A stretch of DNA of 64,000 bases, from positions 31,927-95,926 of the forward strand of contig JAHCBB010000018.1 of NCBI GenBank assembly GCA_019634635.1, in the 5' to 3' direction. Below, piece by piece: positions 26,428 to 35,392 of the stretch. The number at the start of each line of letters is the position of its first letter. Positions within the stretch are counted from its first letter, which is position 1. Position numbers and translations under genes: made by a program. Source of the DNA: Verrucomicrobiia bacterium (lineage in GTDB: Bacteria > Verrucomicrobiota > Verrucomicrobiia > Limisphaerales > UBA9464). The notes beneath the pieces are model-generated. The model did not search any database, had not been told where the DNA came from, and saw nothing but the letters and a program-made list of their open reading frames with translations.

Positions 26428-28938
26428 TCAGGGCACGGGGCAGGGAGCCGCCTTCCAGATCTCTGCGGCGTATTCGGAGATGGTCCGGTCGCTGGAAAAC
26501 CAGCCGGAGGCGGCGACGTTGAGCACCACGCGCCGCCACCAGTTATGGGGATCCGCGCGCAGCGCCAGCAGTCGCGCGTCCGCCTCCAGGTACGAGGACA
26601 AGTCCGCAAGGTGCCGGAAGTGGTCGCCGTGCGTGAGGAGGGCATCGAGGATGGGTCCGAACACCCCGGGTTCGTACGCGCTGAATCCGTTGGATGCGAT
26701 CGCCTCAAGCGCGTCGCGGGTCTCGGGTTCATGGTCCCGATGCCACCAAGGACTGTACCAGCCGGCACTGGCACTCACCTGCTCTGCGGTCAGTCCGAAA
26801 AAGAAGAAATTCTCCTCCCCCGCCGCCTGCGCCATCTCGATGGTGGCGCCGTCGCGGGTTCCGAGGGTGAGGGCGCCATTCATCATGAACTTCATGTTGC
26901 TGGTGCCACTGGCCTCGTATCCGGCGGTTGAGATCTGGTTGGAGACATCGGCGGCCGGGATCAGCCGCTCGGCAAGCGTCGCACAGTATTCAGGGAGGAA
27001 GATCACCCGGATCCGGTCCCGCACCGCGGGGTCTCCCGCGATGGTGCCGGCCAGGTTGTTGATGAACTTGATGATGACCTTCGCGAGGTGGTAGGCGGGC
27101 GCGGCCTTGCCCGCGAAGAAGAAGGTCCGTGGCGCCAGATCCAGGCCGGGATTCGCACGGAGCCGGTGGTAGAGCACAACGATGCGCAGGGCGTTGAGCA
27201 ACTGCCGCTTGTACTCGTGGATGCGTTTGACCTGGCAGTCGAATAGGGAGTCGGGATCCACGGACTGTCCAAGGGATGTCTTCAGCCAGCTGGCAAACCG
27301 GACCTTGGCGGCCCGTTTGGCGTCCCGGACCGCGTCGCGAAATCCAGCGTCCTCCGCCAGGGGCCGCAGTCGGGCGAGTTGCGACAGGTCTGCGATCCAG
27401 CCGTCGCCGATGGCCCCGGAAACGACCGCGGACAGTTCGGGGTTGCAGAGGCGGAGCCATCGGCGTGGGGTGACGCCATTGGTTTTGTTGTTGAAGCGTT
27501 CCGGAAACAGGGCGGCGAAATCGGGGACGGTCTGGGTCCGCAACAGACCCGAATGGATGGCGGCCACGCCGTTGGTGCTGTGGCAGCCCACGATCGCCAG
27601 GTGGGCCATCCGCACCTTTTGGGACGCACCCCCGCCGATCAGACTGACCCGCTGAACCAGCGGCTCGTCGCCGGGGAAACGCGACCGGACATCCTCCAGA
27701 AATCGTCGGTTGATCTCGTAGATGATCTCCAGGTGTCTCGGCAGGAGGCGCTCGAACCAGACCACCGGCCACTGTTCAAGCGCCTCGGGAAGCAGGGTGT
27801 GGTTGGTGTAGCCGAGGGTACGGACTGTGAGATCCCAGGCGGTGTCCCAGGCCAGCGTTGCCTCATCGAGCAGGATGCGCATCAACTCCGGCACCGCGAG
27901 GGTCGGGTGGGTGTCGTTGAGCTGGATGGCCGCCTTTTCGGGCAGGGCGCTCCAGGGGGCCCCGGACGCGCGGAACCGTCGGATCAGGTCGGCCAGTGAG
28001 CAGGCGACCAGGAAGTATTCCTGAAGGAACCGCAGGCCCTGGCCCTGCAGCGTCGAGTCGTCGGGGTAGAGCACCCGGGTGAGGGACTCCGCTTCCAGGG
28101 TTTCCGAGAGGGCGCCGACGAAGTCGCCGCTGCTGAATTCCTGAAAGTTGAAGAAGTCATGGGCGGCCGCACCCCAGAGGCGCAGGGTGTTGATGGTCCG
28201 CCCGCCATAGCCGACCACGGGGCGGTCATAGGGGATGCCGATCAGGCTGGAGGGCTTTCCCGGGATGGCGCGCAACGAGCCCCCCCGGAGTTCGAAGCTG
28301 CAGCCCAGGCGCACCTCCACCGATTCCTCCGGCCGCGCCACTTCCCACGGGTCGGGACGCCGCAGCCAGTTGTCAGCGGTTTCCCGCTGCCAACCGTCCT
28401 GGAGCGTCTGGCGGAAAATCCCGTATTCATACCGCAGCCCGTAGCCCATGGCCGGAAGTTGCAGGCTGGCCATTGAATCGAGGAAACACGCAGCCAGCCG
28501 GCCCAGGCCGCCGTTGCCAAGGCCGGCATCCGGCTCCTGCTCCAGCAGGGCAATCGCGTCGAGTCCCTTTTGCCGCGCCGCATGGGCCACCACGGGATCG
28601 AGTTGGAGGTTGGTGATGTTGTTGGCCAGGGAGCGTCCGATCAGGAACTCGAGCGACAGGTAGTAGATCCGTTTGGGATCCTCGCGCCGGTAGGTTTCCT
28701 CGGTGCGCACCCAGCGCTGGGCGAGCACGTCGCGGATGGAAGCCGCTACGGCCTCGAAGCGGGTGCGCTCGCTGGCCGCCTCGGGGGCCACCACATGGTC
28801 GAACAGCACATGCCGTTCGTAGAGGGCATTTTCATTGCCGTGAAACCGGATCGGGCCGCAGCCGTACTGGTCCAGCAGGGCGGCGACCGTCGAGGGCGGC
28901 GATTCGGTTTTCGTGGAGTTCTTCGCTTTGGGAGGCAT
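26428..28938 (-). CDS. glgP: Glycogen/starch phosphorylase
   Basis: An 836-residue GT35 enzyme that releases glucose-1-phosphate from glycogen. The PLP-site motif EASGTSNMKFMMNGALTLGT is intact near the C-terminus and contains the Lys that binds pyridoxal phosphate. Other blocks are GLGNGGLGRLAACFLDS, HDFFNFQEF, QLNDTHPTLAVPELMR, TNHTLLPEALE, FNNKTNGVTPRRWL and HEYKRQLLNALR. The length fits (about 830). ATG 28938 is chosen because an AGGA ribosome-binding sequence lies eight bases upstream; the frame is open further. A TATATT on the minus strand at 29052-29057 may be its -10. It works with the GH57 branching enzyme at 56914. Confidence 0.97.
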   Translation of the reverse strand: MPPKAKNSTKTESPPSTVAALLDQYGCGPIRFHGNENALYERHVLFDHVVAPEAASERTRFEAVAASIRDVLAQRWVRTEETYRREDPKRIYYLSLEFLIGRSLANNITNLQLDPVVAHAARQKGLDAIALLEQEPDAGLGNGGLGRLAACFLDSMASLQLPAMGYGLRYEYGIFRQTLQDGWQRETADNWLRRPDPWEVARPEESVEVRLGCSFELRGGSLRAIPGKPSSLIGIPYDRPVVGYGGRTINTLRLWGAAAHDFFNFQEFSSGDFVGALSETLEAESLTRVLYPDDSTLQGQGLRFLQEYFLVACSLADLIRRFRASGAPWSALPEKAAIQLNDTHPTLAVPELMRILLDEATLAWDTAWDLTVRTLGYTNHTLLPEALEQWPVVWFERLLPRHLEIIYEINRRFLEDVRSRFPGDEPLVQRVSLIGGGASQKVRMAHLAIVGCHSTNGVAAIHSGLLRTQTVPDFAALFPERFNNKTNGVTPRRWLRLCNPELSAVVSGAIGDGWIADLSQLARLRPLAEDAGFRDAVRDAKRAAKVRFASWLKTSLGQSVDPDSLFDCQVKRIHEYKRQLLNALRIVVLYHRLRANPGLDLAPRTFFFAGKAAPAYHLAKVIIKFINNLAGTIAGDPAVRDRIRVIFLPEYCATLAERLIPAADVSNQISTAGYEASGTSNMKFMMNGALTLGTRDGATIEMAQAAGEENFFFFGLTAEQVSASAGWYSPWWHRDHEPETRDALEAIASNGFSAYEPGVFGPILDALLTHGDHFRHLADLSSYLEADARLLALRADPHNWWRRVVLNVAASGWFSSDRTISEYAAEIWKAAPCPVP

Positions 28939-29112
28939 GAGAGTTTCCTGGGGCCTGAACGTGAATGGCTGCGCCGCGCCCCGGGATCCCGCCATGAAAT
29001 TCTCGAATTTCCAACCCGACATTTTCCCGGCTCTGCGGTTCAGGCAATACAAATATAGTGACAGGTTCAATAACGATTGACGGCAGCGACTGAAGCGGAC
29101 AGTGTCGCCCTC

Positions 29113-30090
29113 ATGCGCATGGCACGGATCAAGGCGAGGGCCGAAGCAGGACAGACGGGGGTGTATCATTGCATCTCCCGGGTCGTGGGTGGCGAGCGGT
29201 TGCTCGATGATCTGTGCAAGGAGAAGCTCGCCGAAATCCTCATCAAACTCGCCCGGTTCTGCGGGATCGAGATCATCACCTACTGCATGATGGGCAACCA
29301 CTTCCACCTGCTCCTGCGTGTCCCGGCAGCCGGGGAAGTCCCGGATGCGGAATTGCTGCAACGATTGGAGGAGTTCTACGGAAAGAATGGCGTCCTAAGC
29401 GTCGTGGCCCGGGAGGATGTGGCGAAACGCGGGGCTTTGGATCCCATCTTGCGCCAGTCGCTGCTGGAACGGATGGGCGATGTGTCCGCCTTCATGAAGG
29501 AGTTCAAACAGCGCTTCAGCCGTTGGTACAACCGCCAGAGCGGACGCTTTGGCACGCTGTGGGCCGAACGTTTCAAGAGCGTATTGATCGAGGACAACCC
29601 GGGGACGGTCCGCATGGTGGCCACGTACATTGACCTCAATCCGGTCCGGGCCGGAATCGTGCAGGATCCCAAAGACTACCGGTTTTGTGGCTATGCCGCG
29701 GCCTTGGCGGGCAACCGCAGGCTGCGCAGCGGGTTGATGAGCTGCTTGTCGCCGGCAGCCTGGGGGGAGGCGGCCGCGGAATATCGGCGGAGCCTCTTCG
29801 TGACGGCTGGAAGTCCGGGGCGCAGTGACACGGTGGCCTTGGATCGGGAGACGATTCTGGAGGAATTGCGGCGCGGCGGCGCATTGAGCCTCCCGCAGGT
29901 GCTGCGACTGCGCGTGCGGCACCTGACCGATGGGGTGGTGCTGGGATCCAAGGCGTTCGTAAACGAGGTGTTTGTCCAACACCGGGAACGCTTCGGTGCC
30001 AAACGCAAGGACGGGGCGCGGCGGATTCGCGGCGTACCCTTGCCTGAAATCTGTGTGCTCAGGGATCTGCAGGTGCGCACGGTCGCCTAA
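29113..30090 (+). mobile_element. IS200-like / REP-associated tyrosine transposase (Y1_Tnp), intact
   Basis: A 325-residue single-strand DNA transposase. The HUH motif GNHFHLLLRV binds the metal. The downstream block SAFMKEFKQRFSRWYNRQSGR fits the region carrying the active-site Tyr in RAYT proteins, and TLWAERFKSVLI follows. N-terminal VYHCISRVVGGE is typical of the group. A second, decayed copy lies at 6921-7504, so this family has moved or duplicated in the genome. No clear flanking inverted repeats or IS ends were found, as expected for RAYT genes, which act on separate REP-like sequences. ATG 29113 is chosen, with ATG 29119 as an alternative. Confidence 0.8.
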
Positions 30091-30484
30091 ATTGCGGAGT
30101 TTCCGTCTCGCGTATGCGAGAGTCGAACGGGTCGCCGCCGCCGCCGGGTCCCATTCACCGGCGCTTCCCACCTTGTCCTGGCGACAGGATCAACGTCGGC
30201 ATTGACCCTGTGGCGTCAGCGTCCCCGTTTGCGCTGCCAGACGCCCTCAGTGAATCCATTGCTTCCACACCCGGATTCGGGGGTGCTGTCGGCCGCAATT
30301 TCACAGGACCGCGCCAGGCGCTGCTGGGTTCAGGAAGGGCCCGGTTCGACCGGTCGCATTGCCATGGCGCGTCGGTCTGGTCGAAAAGCAGCGAGGCGCC
30401 GCGCGTGCTCCAAGGCGCTTCGAGCGTCCTGAAACCAAGAGGTGCCGGCTTGACAGGAATTTCTGTAGTGACAGAACTATCGGT
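30091..30484. other. Intergenic region upstream of the GbsR-type regulator
   Basis: About 390 bp with no supported gene between the transposase and the regulator. The only clear signal is at its end: a TTGACA at 30450-30455 and the palindrome at 30461-30476, just before the start codon at 30485. The rest looks like non-coding sequence and may include the transposase's downstream flank. Confidence 0.45.
30450..30480 (+). promoter_or_regulatory. Candidate promoter with operator palindrome TTCTGT-N4-ACAGAA
   Basis: TTGACA (30450-30455) fits a consensus -35. A perfect inverted repeat, TTCTGT (30461-30466) / ACAGAA (30471-30476), lies where the spacer and -10 would be, and a third related half-site ACAGGA is at 30453-30458. 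The start codon of a MarR/GbsR-like regulator follows nine bases later. The arrangement suggests the regulator represses its own promoter. The -10 is not clear, and the transcript would be nearly leaderless. Confidence 0.5.
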
Positions 30485-31048
30485 ATGGAAACGTTGACGG
30501 CACCCGAACAGAAATTTGTCCTCCACTGGGGTGAGATGGGGGCACGGTGGGGCATCAACCGCACGGTGGCGCAGGTGCAGGCGTTGCTCTTCCTCTCGCC
30601 GCGCCCGATGCCGGCCGAGGAGGTGCAGGAGATTCTCGGGGTGGCCCGGTCCAATGTGAGCAGCAGCCTGCGGGAACTTCAGGGGTGGGGCCTGGTGCGG
30701 CTGGTCCATCTCCCGGGGGACCGACGCGACCATTTCGAGACCAAGAAGGATGTGTGGGATCTGTTCCGGACCGTGCTGGAGGAGCGCAAGAAACGGGAGG
30801 TGGATCCGACGCTCGCGGTGCTGCGGGAATGTCTGGCCGAGGCGGAGGCCGACCGGGGCACCAGCGAATACAGCGAGACGCGCCTCCGGGAGCTGCACGA
30901 CTTTTTCGACACCACCAACCGGTGGTACTCGCAGTTTCGAGGATGGCCCGTGGCGGCCGTGAATCGCCTGGCGCGGCTTGGGGACAAGGCCTTCCAGTTG
31001 CTCAAACTGCCCGGCGCCGCCGGCGTGGGCGGAAGGGAAGCCCGATGA
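30485..31048 (+). CDS. GbsR/MarR family transcriptional regulator
   Basis: A 187-residue winged-helix DNA-binding protein. The HTH region spans about residues 30-80 and includes MPAEEVQEILGVARSNVSSSLRELQGWGLVRLV, followed by a wing with PGDRRDHFETKKD. This pattern matches the GbsR family, which controls osmoprotectant uptake and other genes in response to small ligands. The C-terminal helices (residues 85-165) are charged and likely dimerise. I chose ATG 30485 because upstream codons run through the operator-like palindrome. It overlaps the next gene by four bases (ATGA). Its ligand cannot be told from sequence. Confidence 0.85.
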   Translation: METLTAPEQKFVLHWGEMGARWGINRTVAQVQALLFLSPRPMPAEEVQEILGVARSNVSSSLRELQGWGLVRLVHLPGDRRDHFETKKDVWDLFRTVLEERKKREVDPTLAVLRECLAEAEADRGTSEYSETRLRELHDFFDTTNRWYSQFRGWPVAAVNRLARLGDKAFQLLKLPGAAGVGGREAR

Positions 31049-31515
31049 AGACTGTCAGCGCGTCGGGTCCGGTACCCGCCCCTCCGGACGGTTTTCCCGG
31101 GGCGGCTTCGGGGTGGGTGTTTTTTGACGCCATCTGCCCGGTCTGCATCGGCATTGTGAACCGGTGGGGGGGGCTCTTCCGGCGTCACGGGTACGTGTTT
31201 GTGCCGCTGCAGGAGCCCTGGGTGTCGCCGGTCCTTGGGGTGAGCTCGGAGGAGTTGCGCCGCGAAATGAAGCTTCGGCGCCGGGACGGCGTGGTGATCG
31301 GCGGGATCGAGGCGTGGAGGGAGTTGGGGCGTTCGCTGCCCTGGATTCGCCCGTTGGTCGCCCTGGCGGGCTGGCCTGTCCTCCGTCCTCTTGCCGACGC
31401 CGCCTACCGCTGGATTGCGGCCAACCGCTATTGCCTGGGCGGCGTTTGTCCCGGACCGGAGGGTCCATCGCGGCATCCGATGCGCCGCAGCAGTGCCGCC
31501 CTCGAACTGCCCTGA
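31045..31515 (+). CDS. DCC family thiol-disulfide oxidoreductase-like protein (DUF393)
   Basis: A 156-residue protein with the DCC motif near residue 28: VFFDAICPVC, with Cys31 and Cys34 forming a CPVC redox pair. The later blocks RRDGVVIGGIEAWRELG and YRWIAANRYCLGGVC follow the DUF393 pattern, with a second cysteine pair, CLGGVC. The family is related to thioredoxin-like folds, but its substrates are unknown. Its start codon overlaps the stop of the regulator, so both are likely made from one transcript and controlled by the palindrome at 30461. The first 20 residues are Pro/Gly-rich. Confidence 0.8.
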   Translation: MKTVSASGPVPAPPDGFPGAASGWVFFDAICPVCIGIVNRWGGLFRRHGYVFVPLQEPWVSPVLGVSSEELRREMKLRRRDGVVIGGIEAWRELGRSLPWIRPLVALAGWPVLRPLADAAYRWIAANRYCLGGVCPGPEGPSRHPMRRSSAALELP

Positions 31516-31771
31516 ATCGGGTGCGCCCCCCGCGGCCGCAGGACTGGCATCGGCTTTGACGCGCGGCCCGGGGGGAGCCTCACCTCCAGGGGTGCGGATG
31601 GGCGGTTCTGGTGCGATGAGGCTCCGCCGAACCGAACGGCCAGCCGCAGGTTGGATCTGTGGCGAGTCCCCACGCGGACGGCTCGTCGGAGGTCCCATCG
31701 GGTGAGGTTCAACCTCCGTCGGAGTGCCAGACTTCTTGCAGAATGGGGCGTCTGGCGGTACGCAATGGGGA
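31516..31771. other. Intergenic region with dispersed repeat and inverted ends
   Basis: About 255 bp. It holds dispersed repeat copy 2 at 31610-31705 and, 25 bp before it, the inverted sequence GGAGCCTCACC (31574-31584), the reverse complement of GGTGAGGCTCC. I see no gene. Confidence 0.5.
31610..31705 (+). repeat. Dispersed repeat, copy 2
   Basis: Starts with GGTGCGATGAGGCTCC, then GCCGAACC, then GGCGAGTCCCCACGCGGACGG and a GGCTCGTCGGAGGTCCC end. Block order matches copy 1 (11461) and copy 3 (42203). It is intergenic, upstream of the Gly/Ala-rich protein. Confidence 0.6.
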
Positions 31772-32215
31772 ATGAAGCCTTGGCTGCTCCTCGCATTGAT
31801 GATGTTGACGTCCGTGTCCAAGGCTCAGCAGGCGGCTCCGCCCGTTGTGAACCTCGTTCGGGTGGAGGCGGCGCCCGTTCAGGCCGGTGGTGCGGGCGGG
31901 GCAGGGGGTGCGGCCGGTGCGGGCGCGATCGGTGGCATCAGTCATGTGACCCGTCCGGGATCACCCGCGGTGTCCATCCGGGCCGGGGCCTCGTTCTTCG
32001 CCGCCGGAGGCCTCCAGGGCATCGTGGCTCCCGTGGCCCCGGGAGCAGCCGGTGGTCCGGTGCTCGTGGCCACCACCGGGCCGCGGACTGTGGCCCCGGC
32101 CGGCGTGCCGCCCGCGCTTCAGGCCCTTGCGGATGCCGGCGATGTCCGGGCCCGTCAGGCCCTGGCCGTAATTGCGGCCACCACACCGCGCCCGGCGACC
32201 GCCCGGCGGCGGTGA
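31772..32215 (+). CDS. Small Gly/Ala-rich secreted protein of unknown function
   Basis: A 147-residue protein with no family I recognise. From the ATG at 31772 it has a signal peptide (KPWLLLALMMLTSVSKAQQ, cleavage near residue 20). A Gly/Ala-rich stretch then follows around residues 45-62 (GGAGGAGGAAGAG), and the rest is Ala/Val/Pro-rich with an Arg-rich C-terminus. There are no cysteines in the mature part. Such low-complexity composition can arise by repeat expansion, so the coding call rests mainly on the signal peptide. It precedes lepA by about 100 bp on the same strand. A GTG at 31724 would extend the N-terminus without a better signal. Confidence 0.5.
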   Translation: MKPWLLLALMMLTSVSKAQQAAPPVVNLVRVEAAPVQAGGAGGAGGAAGAGAIGGISHVTRPGSPAVSIRAGASFFAAGGLQGIVAPVAPGAAGGPVLVATTGPRTVAPAGVPPALQALADAGDVRARQALAVIAATTPRPATARRR

Positions 32216-32311
32216 CGCCCCGGATTTCCACTTCCCAGACCGCGTTCCGACAGTATCTTGCGCGCCTTGCCGCGGCGCCGGGGCGCAGGACCCGCCGCCG
32301 CCACGGACTCC

Positions 32312-34105
32312 ATGGACGCCGCACACATCCGCAATTTCAGCATCATCGCGCACATTGACCACGGGAAGACGACCCTTTCTGACCGGCTGTTGCACCGCAC
32401 CGGCACCGTGGCCACCCGGGACATGGAGGACCAGTTGCTCGACGCGATGGACCTGGAGCGAGAGCGGGGAATCACCATCAAGGCGCATCCGGTGACCATG
32501 CTGTACCGCGCCCTCAACGGGGAGGAATACGAGCTCAACCTGATTGACACCCCGGGACACGTGGATTTCGCGTACGAGGTCTCCAGATCGCTGAGCGCCT
32601 GCGAGGGCGCGCTGCTGATTGTGGACGCCGCCCAGGGTGTGGAGGCGCAGACGGTTGCGAACGTCCATCTGGCGATGAAGGCGAACCTCCACATCATCCC
32701 GGTCATCAACAAGATTGACCTGCCGCATGCCGACATTCCGCAGGCCCGGCAGCAACTGGAGGACATCCTCGCCATCCCGGCCGAGGAGGCGGTCTTGGCC
32801 AGCGCGAAGGAGGGGATCGGCATCGAGGAGATCCTGGAGGCGATTGTCCACCGGATCCCGGCCCCGAAACCCACCGGCGGGAAGGCGCTGCAGGCCCTGA
32901 TTTTCGACTCGTACTTCGACACCTACAAGGGCGTGGTCATCCTGGTGCGGGTGTTCAACGGGGAGCTGCGTGCCGGCATGATGGTGCGGCTGCCGCATTC
33001 GGGAAGAACGGTTGAAGTCAAGGAGGTCGGTTCATTCAACCCAAAGCCTTACACCCGTGAACGGCTGGAGACCGGCGAGACGGGGTTCATGACCGCCAAC
33101 ATCAAGTCGCCGCGGGAGGTGAAAGTGGGCGACACCATCCTCGACTCGCGCAATCCGGCCGCCGAGCTGCCCGGATTCCAGGAGATCCACCCGATGGTTT
33201 TCAGCGGCATCTACCCCATCAACACGGCGGACTACGAGTCTCTGAAGCAGAGCATGGCCAAGCTGCAGCTCAACGACTCCGCGCTCACGTTTCAGACCGA
33301 GAGTTCGGTGGCGCTGGGGTTTGGACTCCGGTGCGGGTTCCTGGGGCTGCTGCACATGGAGATCGTGCAGGAGCGGCTCCGGCGGGAGTTCGACATGGAC
33401 ATCATCGCCACGTACCCCAGCGTGGTGTACCGGGTCCGGATGACGGACGGCACGGAACGGGAGGTGGACAATCCGGCGCTCCTGCCGGACGTGACGTATA
33501 TTGACACCATCTTCGAGCCCATGGTGAAGACGTTCGTGATCTGCCCGGGCGAAAACATCGGGGATCTGATGGGGCTGATCTCCGAGAAACGCGGGGTGAT
33601 CGCCCAGACCGAGACGCTGGACGCCCGGCGCGTGATGATGACATGCCGGATCCCGATGAACGAGATCCTCATTGATTTCCACGACCGCATCAAATCCATC
33701 ACCCGCGGGTACGGCTCGATGGACTACGAGCCCGACGGTTATGAGGCCAGCGAGATGGTGAAGCTCGACATGATGGTCAATGGCGAGGTCATGGAGGCCT
33801 TCTCCAGCCTGGTGCACCGCAGCAAGGCGGAGCACCGGGGCCGCCTGCTGGCCGCCAAGCTCCGGGACGTGATCCCGAGGCAGCAGTTCCAGGTGGCGAT
33901 CCAGGCGGCCATTGGCGGGAAGATCATCGCCCGGGAGACCGTCAGCGCCCTGCGGAAGGACGTTACGGCCAAGTGCTACGGCGGCGACATCTCCCGAAAG
34001 CGCAAGCTCCTGGAGAAGCAGCGGGAGGGCAAGAAGCGGATGAAATCGCTGGGATCGGTGGACATTCCCCAGGAGGCGTTCATCGAAGTGCTGAAGACCA
34101 GTTGA
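32312..34105 (+). CDS. lepA: Elongation factor 4 (LepA), ribosome back-translocase GTPase
   Basis: A 597-residue translational GTPase. G1 is AHIDHGKTT near residue 12, the switch region ERERGITIKAHPV and G3 DTPGHVDF are intact, and G4 is NKIDLP. The LepA-specific C-terminal domain ends in a basic stretch with KRKLLEKQREGKKRMK, as in E. coli LepA. ATG 32312 is chosen as it gives the standard length; upstream codons are in a GC-rich leader. It is followed 63 bp later by lepB, the classic lepA-lepB neighbourhood. Confidence 0.97.
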   Translation: MDAAHIRNFSIIAHIDHGKTTLSDRLLHRTGTVATRDMEDQLLDAMDLERERGITIKAHPVTMLYRALNGEEYELNLIDTPGHVDFAYEVSRSLSACEGALLIVDAAQGVEAQTVANVHLAMKANLHIIPVINKIDLPHADIPQARQQLEDILAIPAEEAVLASAKEGIGIEEILEAIVHRIPAPKPTGGKALQALIFDSYFDTYKGVVILVRVFNGELRAGMMVRLPHSGRTVEVKEVGSFNPKPYTRERLETGETGFMTANIKSPREVKVGDTILDSRNPAAELPGFQEIHPMVFSGIYPINTADYESLKQSMAKLQLNDSALTFQTESSVALGFGLRCGFLGLLHMEIVQERLRREFDMDIIATYPSVVYRVRMTDGTEREVDNPALLPDVTYIDTIFEPMVKTFVICPGENIGDLMGLISEKRGVIAQTETLDARRVMMTCRIPMNEILIDFHDRIKSITRGYGSMDYEPDGYEASEMVKLDMMVNGEVMEAFSSLVHRSKAEHRGRLLAAKLRDVIPRQQFQVAIQAAIGGKIIARETVSALRKDVTAKCYGGDISRKRKLLEKQREGKKRMKSLGSVDIPQEAFIEVLKTS

Positions 34106-34168
34106 CCCGTCGCGGCCTCCATCCTTGAACCCCGGCACGCCGACGCTGTCCCTCTCCCCAACCTTGTC

Positions 34169-35386
34169 ATGCATCTCCTTCGCTGGTTGACCTCCCGGAC
34201 CGTCCGCAAGGCGGGCGAGCTCGAGGACGCCGTACGGAAAGTGCTCAACCACCAGCGCGACGTGCTGCCGCCCAACGCGGTCGGGGCCGTCGAGGACTCG
34301 CTGCGCACCTTCAAGGCGGCGGTGCGGGACGGCGCGTCGTCCCGCGAGATCGAGGCGCAGATGAAGTCCCTCGAACAGGTGGCCGGGCAGTGGCTCCAGA
34401 CCTACCCGAGGCATTCGCTGCGTGAAAACCTGGTGATGCTCCTCGAGATCGCCGTGCTCATCGTGGGCAGCCGCGCCTTTCTCATCCAACCGATGGTGAT
34501 CCCGACCGGTTCGGCCCAGCCCACCCTGTGGGGGGTCACTTCCCAGGACCTGCGCGAGGTGCCTGGCGGACGCATCCCGTCGCTGCCCGTCCGCCTGTGG
34601 GAAAAGGTGATGGGCGGTGTGAGTTACTACCATATCACGGCACCGGCCGACCTGGAGCTTCGCGGCTTCCAGGAACAGCCCAGGACCATCGTGCCGTTCG
34701 TGAAGCGCCAGGAAATCCTGACCAGTGCGGGACCCATTCCGGTCTGGTTTCCGCCGGAAGGATTTGCGCAGCATCTGGGCCTGCTGGACGCCTCCGGCCG
34801 GCCGAAGCAGCTGCGGTTTCGCAAGGGAGAGGACCTGGTCTTTGCCCGGGTGGTCACCGGCGACCATTTGTTCGTGGAGCGCATGACCTACAACTTCCGC
34901 CGCCCGCAACGTGGCGAGACCATAGTTTTCCGGTCCGAGCATCATCCCGGCATGACCCCCGACACGCACTACATCAAGCGGCTCGTGGGCCTCGGCGGCG
35001 AGACCATCCGGATCGGGAACGACCGCCACGCCTACATCAACGGCCGGGAATTGACCGCGGCCGATCCCGGATTTGAGCGGGTGTACTCCTTCAATCCCGC
35101 GACGCCGCCCCGGCCCAACGTGTATTCAGGGCATGTGAACGGAACCGTCTGGCAGGCCGTCGCCGGGAATTCGGGGCCGACCCGGAACTTCCCCAACGGC
35201 GCCGCCGAGGTCCGGATCCGCCCCAACCATTACGTGACCTTCGGCGACAACACCATGAACAGCGCAGACTCCCGGTCCTGGCCGGTGCCCGACTTCCCGC
35301 AGGAGCAGGTCATCGGCAAGCGATGGATGGTGTTCTGGCCGTTCGTGCGCGAGGGGCGCTGGAATGCCGGATGGGGCGCCCGGTAG
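34169..35386 (+). CDS. lepB: Signal peptidase I (LepB), atypical active site
   Basis: A 405-residue S26 peptidase that removes signal peptides at the outer face of the membrane. Its transmembrane segment (about residues 87-104) follows an 85-residue cytoplasmic N-terminus with helical, charged text. The catalytic Ser115 sits in IPTGSAQPTL, where most members have SMxPT. By eye, the position of the catalytic Lys is Arg238 in GDHLFVERMTYNFRRPQRGE. Other boxes are altered or kept: KRLVGLGGET for KRVxGxPGD, and GDNTMNSADSR for GDNRxxSxDSR. It follows lepA, which supports the identity. Whether it is active, or uses another base, is open. Confidence 0.9.
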   Translation: MHLLRWLTSRTVRKAGELEDAVRKVLNHQRDVLPPNAVGAVEDSLRTFKAAVRDGASSREIEAQMKSLEQVAGQWLQTYPRHSLRENLVMLLEIAVLIVGSRAFLIQPMVIPTGSAQPTLWGVTSQDLREVPGGRIPSLPVRLWEKVMGGVSYYHITAPADLELRGFQEQPRTIVPFVKRQEILTSAGPIPVWFPPEGFAQHLGLLDASGRPKQLRFRKGEDLVFARVVTGDHLFVERMTYNFRRPQRGETIVFRSEHHPGMTPDTHYIKRLVGLGGETIRIGNDRHAYINGRELTAADPGFERVYSFNPATPPRPNVYSGHVNGTVWQAVAGNSGPTRNFPNGAAEVRIRPNHYVTFGDNTMNSADSRSWPVPDFPQEQVIGKRWMVFWPFVREGRWNAGWGAR

Positions 35387-35392
35387 GGTGGG

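Noticed and set aside
23586..26774. A 1062-residue minus-strand frame covering the LarA gene and beyond
   Set aside because: Only the last 425 codons have LarA text; the rest is antisense to the propeller gene and has no domain character.
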